Shown: positions 21,759 through 33,565, numbered from the stretch's first letter. The stretch: 64,000 nt of DNA from Scalesia atractyloides (GCA_947069175.1 CAMTDV010000013.1:29391857-29455856), one strand, 5' to 3'. The notes: generated by a model from the letters alone, not told the origin. A program made the numbers and translations.

Positions 21759-23533
21759 CTATTCGGTAATTAGTGCGAGTAAAGCGAAGGAGTTCTTTCT
21801 CCGAAGATACTTCTGCGCTTGCATGTAAGAGATGATGTTGGTGACGGCGCTTGCCTTATCGCCTTGTACCGTCAGGATTTCGTCGTTTGAGAGCGGAATA
21901 CGGATAGATTTTTCGAAGCAGAGAACTTCAGCCTGGACGTTGGATAGCCAGTCCATTTCGACTACCACGTCAAAACTACCCAGGGTAGTTGTCATCAGAT
22001 CAATGGTAAAAGTGTGGCCCGCGAGTTTGAGTTGACAGCCGGATACGATTTGAGTCACATCTATAGATTTACCATCGGCTAATTCTATAACATAAGGGGT
22101 CTCTAAGGGTTTAAGCGTGAGATTTAGGTTCTTCCTAAAAGACTCAGATATAAAGCTCCTATCCGCACTCGTATCAAAAAGCACAGAAGCAAAATGTTCA
22201 TTAAGGGGAAACTTACCGGTGACCACGTTCGTGTCGTTTCTGGCCTCTCCGCGGCCCAATGTAAATGCGCGACCTTTGGCACCTCCTGTGCCACCGTTCC
22301 CATTATTGTTGTTGTTGTTATTGTTGTTGTGGTTATTGTGGTTGTGGTTGTTTCCACCATTATTGTTGTTATTACGCAGCTGTGGGCAGTCTCTTCTGAA
22401 ATGAGCAGTGCTACCACACTGATAGCATCCCCGGTTTATACCCTGCTGCTGACCCTGGGGCTGATTTTGATTTTGTCGGGACATGATTTCCCCACGACAA
22501 TCCTTTGCCGCATGTCCCACCTTGCCACATCTTTGGCAGCGATTTCCGGCACAAGGGCCGTTATGGTGGAGATTACAGCGGTTGCACTGCGGCTTTCGAC
22601 CTGCATAGCCGCTTGTGTTCGGGTTGTTGTTGTTGTTGTTGGCGGGTTGATTTTGGTGACCCCGGTGGCTGTTGTAGTGATTGAACCGTTTCTGGTTCCC
22701 TTGCTGCGGATGAGATGACGAAGACTGTCGAATAGTTGAGTCTTCAAACTTTCTTTTGTTATCCGGGGCAACTTAAGTTGTACCCCGTGCTGGCAGCTTC
22801 TTCTGATCCACCGCCTTATCGGTGAGTTTGTGAGCCAATCGGATTGCTTGATGTTCAGTTACAGGGTTACTAGCCATTACCATACCCTGAATTTCCGGAA
22901 CCAGACCCCCAAGATAGAACTCGAGTCTTTTCTCCACCGTGTTGGCCAATTCGGGACACAGAAATACAAAGTTATGGTGTTTTGCGGTGTAAGCTTCAAT
23001 TTCCGATCCCACCATCTTGTGGTTCCATAAAGCTTGCTCCAATTGTTGCACTCTGTCTCGTGGACAGTACTCCTCTTTAATTAGGGCCTTGAACTCGGCC
23101 AATGCCATTGCATTCGCAGCTATAAGTCCACGCGTTTGGACTTGTGCATTCCACCATGTCAGTGCCCCATCTTCCAGTGTCGAGGCTGCGTATTTGACCT
23201 TGTTGGCCTCTAGGCAGTTGCACATTTCAAAAACGGATTCAGACTTTTCGATCCAGCGGACCAGTCCAATGGGTCCTTCCGCCCCCGAGAATTTGCTTGG
23301 CTTTGCGTCAAGGAACATCTTGTAGGGGTTAAAGCCCCCTCCTGCTGACAGAGAACAGGAAGTCAGCAAGGAATTTTACTAGCCTCACTATTAGATTTTC
23401 ACGCGAAAATTTAATAATGGTTACCTGCCGGTTGGTTCTGAACACCCGCTAAAGCTGCGTTCACGTGCTCTTGAATCATGGCAGCTAGCTCTTCGGGCGT
23501 CAAGTTAAGGTTTCCACGTCTTCCAGTTGCCAT
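21759..23533 (-). pseudogene. gag-protease, G internal copy a
   Basis: One long frame with two stops (TAA at 22773-22775, TAG at 21759-21761). Start ATG is at 23533; exon-like 5' part 23533-23425, then an 80-bp GT...AG segment (23424-23345) and the main gag (from 23344). Capsid motifs: FLDAKPSKFSGAEGP, LTWWNAQVQTRG and EEYCPRDRVQQLE. Three zinc fingers follow: a CNRCNLHHNGPC type, CQRCGKVGHAAKDC and CYQCGSTAHFRRDC, then an Asn-rich tract (repeated GTT on the plus strand). The protease motif is FDTSADRSFIS, where DTG is usual. All the stops and the DTS change are shared with copy b. Confidence 0.85.
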
Positions 23534-23793
23534 TTAGATCTTCGAAACACAACACAAACACACCCCGATAAGTCTATATATCCAATATAGTTATCCTACC
23601 TCGTACTTTAATAATTATTAAGTTATGTCAACTCAATATGTTAAATAGTCAAAAGAAGTACTTGATTAATTGAAATTTCAACGTCTTACAAAAGTGCAAA
23701 TAAAACATACGAATTCACTATAAAGTCTCAAGTTTAAACACAAGTGGGAAAATAAATAAATTGAAGGAAAACAAATAAAATAAGCGGGACGTG

Positions 23794-24426
23794 TCAGTCG
23801 TCTACGTCTCCGTCCCCCAAGTCACTGTCGTTGCCGTCATCCTGCGCGGCATTTCCAGCTTCTACAGCTGGGTCCTCCTCCGGATCCTCCTCTGGATCCT
23901 CCTCAGGGTCCTCCTCTGGATCCTCTTCTGGATCCTCCTCTACCGGCACTGGAGGGGCCGGTGCTGGTGCAAGTGCTTGATTTTGCAGTTCCTGAATGTT
24001 CCAACTATTTTCCAGGACTCTGTCCTCAAGCCAGTCGGCTCTTATCTGCTCAGCACGCAGATCTCTGGCTATGGTGTTACGAGCTATCTTGCTCATACGA
24101 TGCTCTTCCTCGAGCGAGTCGGTCTTACCTGTAAGTTGTCGAATCATCCACCCTTGTGCTAGGATGGTTTCCTGCATTCTTTCTAACTGTTTTTGTTGTG
24201 TATGCACCAGGATTCTAAGTATGTCAATTCCTATTTCTACAGGGTTAACCGGTTCAACCGGTATAGCAATGGTTGGACGTAACGACGACTCCTCCCCCAG
24301 AGCGAGCCTTTTCCTCGCAGCTGAGCGTGTCTCCACGCCATAAGATGGTATGGGTTCCACCATTGGTGCCTTTCCTGGTGGCGTAGGTCTGTCGGATGAT
24401 GATGATGACGATGAGGATGATGACAT
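23794..24426 (-). CDS. Extra ORF upstream of gag, G internal copy a
   Basis: 210-residue intact ORF between the PBS and gag on the minus strand, not homologous to any pol or gag domain I know. Layout: ten serines at the N-terminus, a Pro-rich patch, GVETRSAARKRLALGEE (basic), a helical, probably coiled-coil middle (about 70-145; HTQQKQLERMQETIL, LEEEHRMSKIARN), a Pro/Ala linker, an acidic repeat of EEDP units, and an acidic tail. Identical in length to the copy at 32727-33359. Known plant analogues are the extra 5' ORFs of Ogre/Tat elements; function unknown. Confidence 0.65.
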   Translation of the reverse strand: MSSSSSSSSSSDRPTPPGKAPMVEPIPSYGVETRSAARKRLALGEESSLRPTIAIPVEPVNPVEIGIDILRILVHTQQKQLERMQETILAQGWMIRQLTGKTDSLEEEHRMSKIARNTIARDLRAEQIRADWLEDRVLENSWNIQELQNQALAPAPAPPVPVEEDPEEDPEEDPEEDPEEDPEEDPAVEAGNAAQDDGNDSDLGDGDVDD

Positions 24427-24632
24427 TGCCTGTTAGGTCGTGTAGTTAGTTACGAGTTGTTTTCATTTCTTATTATGAAGGCATAATCTACCAAACACAG
24501 TTGTGGTATATTGCATAACAAGATATAATAGTTCGGTGCCAAACTAAGTCTAGTGTCGTGAAATCAGCTATAGTTTAGGTCTACTTCTAATGCAAACCTG
24601 GTTCTCTATAGCTAGTGGCTCTGATACCAATC
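24427..24632 (-). promoter_or_regulatory. Leader and PBS of G internal copy a
   Basis: The minus strand reads TGGTATCAGAGC at 24629-24618 (initiator tRNA-Met site), 3 bp inside LTR-b. About 190 bp of leader follows before the extra ORF; nothing else is seen in it. Confidence 0.85.
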
Positions 24633-27570
24633 TGTCACACCCTCAATTTCCACTTGTGGAGTTTTACCGCGAGGCGTGTGAACAAACCAGAATCTGAAAC
24701 ACTAGTACGTCGAACGACTCTATATGATTTGATAATACGTTTTCCAAAATAACTTGTTGTAGATTTTATATTGTCTAAATTAGTTACCAATATTTAGCAG
24801 AAGCATCAGTTTTAAAGTTTGAGCGGAAGCATAAATAAGTAGTGAAGCGGGCGCCAACACAAACGCCAAAACAAATGAAAATCCCAAAACAATATTAATA
24901 AATAAGACTCGATAAAAGATGTCTTGTTCAATGCATGTGCGTGCACCTAGAGCTCCTAGCCTCCTGAGAAACATGTAAAGAAACAAGTGTCAACATTAAA
25001 GATGAGTGAGTTCACAGGTTTTCATAAATTCGTTTGTTCGGTTATAGTTTGTTTTCTCCGTTATCCCTAACCCGGGATAACGTATTGGTTCCATTATTCC
25101 AACCCGGAATAATAAGTTGTTGCTTCCAATATTCCAACCCGGAATATTAAGTTGTTGCGTCCAATATTCCAAACCCGGAATATTAAGTTGTTGTTTCCAT
25201 TATTCCAAACCCGGAATAATACAGTTGATTCGTAATTAAGTTCAATGTTAACATATATAGGTAGCTAGCCTAAAGTTATGTCACGTAAGTGTTCGCGATC
25301 GAAGCTGACTGTTGTGCCTCCGTTTTGCCAGGCCTATCACATGACCATGGCGAGGTTAGGCCGAATTATTCACCCGTTGACCATACCCGGTCGGCTAGCG
25401 CGACTAGCTCGGATGGGGCTTGTCGGGCCCAGTAGTACTACTTATAACTCCCCCGCTATTAAACCTAATACTAACGATCCGAGAGATTGACGAGGACTTA
25501 AGTGATAAAGCTGCTTAGTGACCATAACATTACATTAACATTAACTTAGTTACCGAGTAGTTATGTGACGTTAAATTCGTATAACGTAAAGAGATTGAGT
25601 TTGAGAGTGTATACATGTTTCTCCCCCTGTTGTTTAAAAACCGGATAAAGTTAGGGGCCGTGAACTCACCTTTATTTGCTCGGTTAGTGTAGCAAAGATG
25701 TTATAAGAGATGGGACCGCTGGTTGCGTCCTAACAAACCAATTAATTTCAAGTCAGTGTGTGAACACACCAATACAAATTCTACAGGTAATTTACGCACA
25801 AAGTGATACACACAAACAACATATCTAACACTCAAACATGCATGCAAGTATCCTCATGTGAACCTAGTGATCAAAACAACTTATCATAAACATAAACCGA
25901 TTCATGCCACAATTTGGTGCACAAAATCACAAGTTCTCAAATTTCAGCTTAGCACTCATAATTCAGCTGTTTTCTAGGATTTTTATAAAATAGTTCTAAC
26001 ATTCCAAAAATTCCAATATTTTTACAGTAGGTGACATTTATACTATAGAAATTTATATAAATTTTCCAAGTCCTAAATCTTTACCAATTAACCATAAATA
26101 TTAATATACTAGGCTGCAGTCAGATTTATCACTTTCTGACCGCAGCCCACGGAAGAATTTATTTAAAAATCACCGATTGTCCAATTAACGAAATTCCAGT
26201 TGGAGTTGCCCGAAAATTTCCATACCTAGTTGCTGTACAAAATTCATGACTCAACTCCCTACTGATTTTAAAATCCAACTCGATAAACGACTAACAAAAT
26301 TTCAGGATTTTCACAGCTTTAGTTACTGAACTTATTTGGCCCTTTAAAAATATCAAATGACTTCAGAAAATTATGAATCCAGCACCATTAGATTCCTTAT
26401 TCAAATCTCTACGTTCTAGACATCAGAAAATCCGTTTTTCGACAACTAACGACCGAGTTACAGCCAGATGAAGTCGGCTGTAACTATTACTCAGCAATTG
26501 TTTTCAGCATATTATTATTACAACTTGCATAAACCGTTCCTATTGATCAACCTAAGCGAGCAAAAACCGATTTCCAATCATAGATCACTACTAATAACTT
26601 ATCCATGCAACCCTAGTTCATACTTCTAGTTTTTACAAACAAACATACTCGCAAACTTTCAAGTTCCGAAAACAATCATGCATATGAACAACAATCAAAT
26701 CAGCCGATTACATTCAACATATAAAATCCGAAACAACTAATCAATTAATCATTCAAGCATATATATATATATCCGAACATGATCTCGTAATCAAAGATAA
26801 CCCTAACCTTGAATAACTAGGTAAACAAGCCGGGACTTGGACAAGGAGTATCCTGCTGTTCCAGCAAGATCGCGACCGAGAGGATGATGATCAAGTGGGC
26901 TGTTTTGTTGATCGAATAGAGGTGAACAAGGACTGATCTCGCAACTGAATGGAGGTGAAGATGGCGATGGCTGCTGCTGCTGCGACCGAGAGGAAAGAAA
27001 AGAACAAGGAAAGAAGCTGTTTGCGATCACAAGGGGCGAGAACAAGCTGCCGACGGCAGTTTTCTTCTAGGGTTTGTGTTTGTGTATGAAACATGCATGG
27101 GTGTGTGTATATATATAGCGCAAAGGAGATAAGTGGTTACGGTTTTAGTTTAAGCTTGTGGCCGAGAAACTAGGGTGGGTCGGTTTGGGTTTGATCTTTG
27201 CGGCCGAGACATGTTTGGGCTGGTTTGGTTTGGTTTTGAACAAAGTAAGTTTGCGGTCTTGGGCTTGATATTGACCGAGAATGATTTGGGTTGTTCGCAA
27301 AGGGTTTGCGGTTTAGGGTTTGGGTTGCACACAGCCGAGAATAATTTGAGTCCTAAACTTGGTTAATTCCTAGAGTCACAAGGAATCAAAGTTTGTTCGT
27401 GTCGCGGTTCGGTTCGGTTCGTGTACATATCTACCATAATTATTTTATAACTAAGACAATCACACAAACACACATCACGTATTCATTAACTCGTACACGT
27501 TTAATACTTAGCATATACTTTATTCGACAAGTGTCGCGTTTAAGTTTTCCGAAAAACCCGGGATATCACA
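24633..27570 (-). repeat. LTR-b of G (shared middle LTR, mosaic)
   Basis: 2938 bp, TGT...ACA; serves as 3' LTR of internal b and 5' LTR of internal a. Up to about 26412 its variants agree with LTR-c against LTR-a (for example T at 24657, C at 26412). From 26449 on they agree with LTR-a against LTR-c (more than ten sites to about 27390). Hairpin array at 25060-25220. Confidence 0.9.
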
Positions 27571-27831
27571 TTATCCCCATGTTGAAAGAATTTTCGTCCC
27601 GAAAATTGAGTAAACGCGGTTTAGAATGTAGCGTACATGTTTAGAGTGCCACGCACAAAGAGTTAGTTCGTTAATGATGGTACGCAACGTTACAAGAAGT
27701 TCCCAAGTGCCATACACAAAGATTTCCAAGTGCCACGCATAAGAATTTAGTTAACAATAGTACACGAAAGTATGAGAAGTTTCCAGGTTGTCACATCATC
27801 CCCATGTTGAAAGAATTTTCGTCCCGAAAAT
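27571..27831 (-). other. 3' noncoding segment and polypurine tract of G copy b
   Basis: The minus strand ends AACATGGGGATAA directly before the LTR (PPT-like). The stretch around it (27565-27607, including TTTTCGTCCCGAAAA) is repeated at about 27787-27830, so this segment carries a duplicated PPT. Between them are degenerate repeats of an AGTGCCACGCA-like unit. Confidence 0.65.
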
Positions 27832-29098
27832 TTAGTTACTGGTATCGTTAGTTTGCTGCTCAGTTGCGAAGAGGTGCGGGTATTTGCTTTTCATTTGGTC
27901 CTCTCTTTCCCACGTGAACTCCGGTCCACGCTTAGAGTCCCAACGAACCTTAACGATCGGAATTTTGCTGTGCCTTCGAGTCTTGATCTCACGATCCATG
28001 ATCTCGATAGGCTGTTCCACAAAGTGCAGTTGTTCATCCACTTGGATCTCATCCAATGGAATGACTAGAGTTTCATCTGATAGACACTTCTTCAGATTTG
28101 ATACGTGAAATGCGTTGTGAACTCCACTGAGTTCGGCAGGAAGGTCTAATTGATAAGCTACGGGTCCGATACGTTTCAAGATTACAAACGGACCTACGTA
28201 TCGTGGGTTTAGTTTGCCCCGTTTTCCAAAATGGATTACACCCTTCCAGAGTGACATCTTTAGTAGGACGCGGTCGCCTACTTGAAATTTGAGCGGTTTG
28301 CGTCGTTGATCAGCGTAGCTTTTCTGTCGATCTCGTGCCGCCGCCATGCGGTTTCTGATTTGTACAATCTTTTCAGTGGCCTCAAGTATTAACTCAGGGC
28401 CTGTGAGTTGACTGTCACCGACTTCTGCCCAGCAGACCGGTGATCTACATTTTACGACCGTATAATGCCTCAAACGGTGCTGCCGAAATACTCGTATGAT
28501 AGCTGTTGTTATATGAGAATTCTACTAGAGGCAGGTGAATTTCCCAACTATTTCCGAAGTCTACTACGCATGCTCTAAGCATGTTTTCCAAGGTCTGTAT
28601 GGTCCTTTCGCTTTGACCATCAGTCTGAGGGTGATAGGCTGTGCTCATATCTAAGCGTGTTCCCAACGCTTTCTGGAGTGACTGCCAGAAGTTCGACGTG
28701 AAGCGAGCATCTCTGTCTGAGATGATGGACGTTGGCACTCCGTGCCGAGAGACTACTTCCTTAATGTAGATGCGAGTCAACTTCTCCATCTTATCTGTTT
28801 CTTTAATAGCTAGGAAGTGTGCGGACTTAGTTAAACGATCCACGATCACCCAGATGGTATCGCAACCACCCAAGGTTCGCGGGAGTTTAGTGATGAAATC
28901 CATTGAGATCTGATCCCATTTCCACACTGGGATCTCAGGTTGTTGGAGTAGCCCCGATGGCTTTTGATACTCCACCTTGACTTTTGCACAAGTCAAACAT
29001 TTACTCACGTAGGTGGCTATATCGGCTTTCATGTTGGGCCACCAATACGCAGCTTTAAGGTCTTGATACATCTTATCCGAACCCGGATGGACAGAGTA
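27832..29098 (-). pseudogene. Integrase with C-terminal chromodomain, G copy b
   Basis: HHCC finger remnant (C-L-T-C in KCLTCAKVK). Core triad: SMDFITKLP (Asp), ISDRDARFTS (Asp) and TDGQSERTIQTLE (Glu). A frameshift at about 28455 (after FEALYGRK) separates core from C-terminus. The latter has VGDRVLLKMSLWKGVIHFGKRGKLNPRYVGPF-type residues and ends with the Tekay-type chromodomain (HSKIPIVKVRWD, GPEFTWERED). An in-frame TGA at 29099 (from CGA) separates it from RNase H. Chromodomains bind histone marks and direct integration to heterochromatin. Confidence 0.9.
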
Positions 29099-30690
29099 TC
29101 AGGATTTGTGAGCTTCATCCATGACTAGCTCTCTGAGTTTTCCGTAGAGAGGTACCCATATGCGATTCATGAAATACCGGGCTCCATTGGGCTTTACTTC
29201 CCAATCGCATTCCATTTTTCCCACCGATTCGGCCTTGATATTTTCCTCCTTAACTGCTTCTAACTGGGCGTCGCGTATTTGTTCGGGTAGCCCCGAATGA
29301 ATAGTGAGTGGTAGTGCTCGTACGCGACGAGGTTTCAAGTGTTCCTTCCTACTGAGGGCATCAGCTACCACGTTAGCTTTACCCGGGTGATACCGAATGG
29401 CACACTCATAATCGTTCAAGAGTTCGACCCAGCGACGCTGTCGCATGTTCAACTCCTTCTGATCAAAGATGTGTTGGAGGCTTTTGTGGTCAGTAAAGAT
29501 TGTGCACTTTGTTCCATAGAGGTAGTGTCTCCAAATCTTAAGTGCAAACACTACTGCTCCCAATTCCAGGTCATGCGTTGTGTAGTTTTTCTCGTGAACC
29601 TTCAGTTGTCGCGACGCATACGTGATGCCTTATCGCGTTGCATGAGTACGCATCCCAATCCCTGAATGGAAGCATCACAATATACTACAAAGTCATCTGT
29701 CCCTTCCGGCAAGGACAGAATGGGTGCACTGCAAAGTTTCTGCTTCAGCAATTGAAATGCTGCTTCTTGCTTTTCACCCCAAGCATACTTGATGCCTTTC
29801 TGGGTGAGGGTAGTAAGCGGTTGTGCGATCTTTGAGAATCCCTCGATGAAACGTCTGTAGTAACCAGCCAATCCAAAAAATTGGCGGATCTCCGTCGGTG
29901 TCTTGGGTGCTTCCCAGTTTTTGATGGCTTCAATCTTGGCAGGGTCTACGTGGATACCCCTTTCATTCACGATATGCCCGAGAAACTGAACTTTCCGAAT
30001 CCAGAAATCACACTTCGAAAGCTTGGCATATAGTTTTTCCTGTTGAAGTAGCGCTAGCAGTAATCGTAGATGTTCCGCATGTTCTTCTTCACTTTTGGAG
30101 TAGATGAGTATGTCATCGATGAACACAATGACAAACTTGTCGAGGTATGGTTTACACACGCGGTTCATGAGGTCCGTGAACACCGCGGGTGCGTTGGTGA
30201 GACCGAAGGGCATGACCAAGAACTCGTAATGGCCATACCGAGTGCGAAATGCCGTCTTGGCGATATCCTCCTCCCTGACGCGTAGCTGGTGGTAACCGGA
30301 CCGTAAATCAATCTTAGAGTAGTAACTTGACCCTTGAAGTTGGTCGAATAGATCGTCGATGCGAGGTAACGGGTATCGGTTCTTGACAGTAACCTTGTTG
30401 AGTTCCCTATAGTCGATGCACATGCGGAAAGTCCCGTCCTTTTTCTTGACAAAAAGGACTGGAGCTCGGATAAATCCTTTCTCTAAAAGTTCCTGAAGTT
30501 GGGTAGACAGCTCCTGCAGCTCGGCTGGAGCTAGGCGGTATGGAGCCTTGGCGATAGGAGTTGCATTGTTTGCCAATTCGATTTCAAACTCCAATTGTCG
30601 ATGGGGTGGAAGACCAGGTAGTTCTTCTGGGAATACCTCGGAAAAATCACGGACGACAGGGATGTCTTCTATACGTTTCTCGTCCTTAGG
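29099..30690 (-). pseudogene. Reverse transcriptase-RNase H, G copy b
   Basis: RT (30594-29602 and upstream linker) has FRMCIDYRELNKVTVKNRYP, FIDDILIYS (catalytic Asp pair), KVQFLGHIVNERG and FGLAGYYRRFIEG. RNase H has YCDASIQGLGCVLMQ, then a one-base deletion after QRDK (about 29620, shared with copy a). It resumes as VVFALKIWRHYLYGTK, FTDHKSLQHIFDQKEL and ADALSRKE (29563-29330). Confidence 0.9.
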
Positions 30691-32466
30691 CTATTCGGTA
30701 ATTAGTGCGAGTAAAGCGAAGGAGTTCTTTCTCCGAAGATACTTCTGCGCTTGCATGTAAGAGATGATGTTGGTGACGGCGCTTGCCTTATCGCCTTGTA
30801 CCGTCAGGATTTCGTCGTTTGAGAGCGGAATACGGATAGATTTTTCGAAGCAGAGAACTTCAGCCCGGACGTTGGATAGCCAGTCCATTTCGACTACCAC
30901 GTCAAAACTACCCAGGGTAGTTGTCATCAGATCAATGGTAAAATTTGTGGCCCGCGAGTTTGAGTTGACAGCCGGATACGATTTGAGTCACATCTATAGA
31001 TTTACCATCGGCTAATTCTATAACATAAGGGGTCTCTAAGGGTTTAAGCGTGAGATTTAGGTTCTTCCTAAAAGACTCAGATATAAAGCTCCTATCCGCA
31101 CTCGTATCAAAAAGCACAGAAGCAAAATGTTCATTAAGGGGAAACTTACCGGTGACCACGTTCGTGTCGTTTCTGGCCTCTCCGCGGCCCAATGTAAATG
31201 CGCGACCTTTGGCACCTCCTGTGCCACCGTTCCCATTATTGTTGTTGTTGTTATTGTTGTTGTGGTTATTGTGGTTGTGGTTGTTTCCACCATTATTGTT
31301 GTTATTACGCAGCTGTGGGCAGTCTCTTCTGAAATGAGCAGTGCTACCACACTGATAGCATCCCCGGTTTATACCCTGCTGCTGACCCTGGGGCTGATTT
31401 TGATTTTGTCGGGACATGATTTCCCCACGACAATCCTTTGCCGCATGTCCCACCTTGCCACATCTTTGGCAGCGATTTCCGGCACAAGGGCCGTTATGGT
31501 GGAGATTACAGCGGTTGCACTGCGGCTTTCGACCTGCATAGCCGCTTGCGTTCGGGTTGTTGTTGTTGTTGTTGGCGGGTTGATTTTGGTGACCCCGGTG
31601 GCTGTTGTAGTGATTGAACCGTTTCTGGTTCCCTTGCTGCGGATGAGATGACGAAGACTGTCGAATAGTTGAGTCTTCAAACTTTCTTTTGTTATCCGGG
31701 GCAACTTAAGTTGTACCCCGTGCTGGCAGCTTCTTCTGATCCACCGCCTTATCGGTGAGTTTGTGAGCCAATCGGATTGCTTGATGTTCAGTTACAGGGT
31801 TACTAGCCATTACCATACCCTGAATTTCCGGAACCAGACCCCCAAGATAGAACTCGAGTCTTTTCTCCACCGTGTTGGCCAATTCGGGACACAGAAATAC
31901 AAAGTTATGGTGTTTTGCGGTGTAAGCTTCAATTTCCGATCCCACCATCTTGTGGTTCCATAAAGCTTGCTCCAATTGTTGCACTCTGTCTCGTGGACAG
32001 TACTCCTCTTTAATTAGGGCCTTGAACTCGGCCAATGCCATTGCATTCGCAGCTATAAGTCCACGCGTTTGGACTTGTGCATTCCACCATGTCAGTGCCC
32101 CATCTTCCAGTGTCGAGGCTGCGTATTTGACCTTGTTGGCCTCTAGGCAGTTGCACATTTCAAAAACGGATTCAGACTTTTCGATCCAGCGGACCAGTCC
32201 AATGGGTCCTTCCGCCCCCGAGAATTTGCTTGGCTTTGCGTCAAGGAACATCTTGTAGGGGTTAAAGCCCCCTCCTGCTGACAGAGAACAGGAAGTCAGC
32301 AAGGAATTTTACTAGCCTCACTATTAGATTTTCACGCGAAAATTTAATAATGGTTACCTGCCGGTTGGTTCTGAACACCCGCTAAAGCTGCGTTCACGTG
32401 CTCTTGAATCATGGCAGCTAGCTCTTCGGGCGTCAAGTTAAGGTTTCCACGTCTTCCAGTTGCCAT
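30691..32466 (-). pseudogene. gag-protease, G copy b
   Basis: Same layout as copy a: ATG at 32466, putative 80-bp intron 32357-32278, capsid, three zinc fingers, Asn-rich tract and a protease with DTS instead of DTG. It shares both stops (31706-31708 TAA; 30691-30693 TAG). It has one private defect, an extra base at about 30942 that shifts frame inside the protease (copy a reads through there). Confidence 0.85.
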
Positions 32467-32726
32467 TTAGATCTTCGAAACACAACACAAACACACCCCG
32501 ATAAGTCTATATATCCAATATAGTTATCCTACCTCGTACTTTAATAATTATTAAGTTATGTCAACTCAATATGTTAAATAGTCAAAAGAAGTACTTGATT
32601 AATTGAAATTTCAACGTCTTACAAAAGTGCAAATAAAACATACGAATTCACTATAAAGTCTCAAGTTTAAACACAAGTGGGAAAATAAATAAATTGAAGG
32701 AAAACAAATAAAATAAGCGGGACGTG

Positions 32727-33359
32727 TCAGTCGTCTACGTCTCCGTCCCCCAAGTCACTGTCGTTGCCGTCATCCTGCGCGGCATTTCCAGCTTCTACAG
32801 CTGGGTCCTCCTCCGGATCCTCCTCTGGATCCTCCTCAGGGTCCTCCTCTGGATCCTCTTCTGGATCCTCCTCTACCGGCACTGGAGGGGCCGGTGCTGG
32901 TGCAAGTGCTTGATTTTGCAGTTCCTGAATGTTCCAACTATTTTCCAGGACTCTGTCCTCAAGCCAGTCGGCTCTTATCTGCTCAGCACGCAGATCTCTG
33001 GCTATGGTGTTACGAGCTATCTTGCTCATACGATGCTCTTCCTCGAGCGAGTCGGTCTTACCTGTAAGTTGTCGAATCATCCACCCTTGTGCTAGGATGG
33101 TTTCCTGCATTCTTTCTAACTGTTTTTGTTGTGTATGCACCAGGATTCTAAGTATGTCAATTCCTATTTCTACAGGGTTAACCGGTTCAACCGGTATAGC
33201 AATGGTTGGACGTAACGACGACTCCTCCCCCAGAGCGAGCCTTTTCCTCGCAGCTGAGCGTGTCTCCACGCCATAAGATGGTATGGGTTCCACCATTGGT
33301 GCCTTTCCTGGTGGCGTAGGTCTGTCGGATGATGATGATGACGATGAGGATGATGACAT
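32727..33359 (-). CDS. Extra ORF upstream of gag, G copy b
   Basis: 210 residues, the same protein as at 23794-24426: serine run, basic patch, coiled-coil-like middle, EEDP repeats, acidic end. Unlike gag-pol, it carries no defect in either copy. It is preceded by a leader of about 190 bp and a PBS at 33562-33551. Confidence 0.65.
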   Translation of the reverse strand: MSSSSSSSSSSDRPTPPGKAPMVEPIPSYGVETRSAARKRLALGEESSLRPTIAIPVEPVNPVEIGIDILRILVHTQQKQLERMQETILAQGWMIRQLTGKTDSLEEEHRMSKIARNTIARDLRAEQIRADWLEDRVLENSWNIQELQNQALAPAPAPPVPVEEDPEEDPEEDPEEDPEEDPEEDPAVEAGNAAQDDGNDSDLGDGDVDD

Positions 33360-33550
33360 TGCCTGTTAGGTCGTGTAGTTAGTTACGAGTTGTTTTCATT
33401 TCTTATTATGAAGGCATAATCTACCAAACACAGTTGTGGTATATTGCATAACAAGATATAATAGTTCGGTGCCAAACTAAGTCTAGTGTCGTGAAATCAG
33501 CTATAGTTTAGGTCTACTTCTAATGCAAACCTGGTTCTCTATAGCTAGTG

Positions 33551-33562
33551 GCTCTGATACCA
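33551..33562 (-). promoter_or_regulatory. Primer-binding site of G copy b (initiator tRNA-Met)
   Basis: The minus strand reads TGGTATCAGAGC, 3 bp inside LTR-c. Confidence 0.9.
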
Positions 33563-33565
33563 ATC

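Noticed and set aside
22194..22718. 174-residue plus-strand ORF rich in Val
   Set aside because: Shadow of the Asn-rich gag tract on the opposite strand (GTT repeats).
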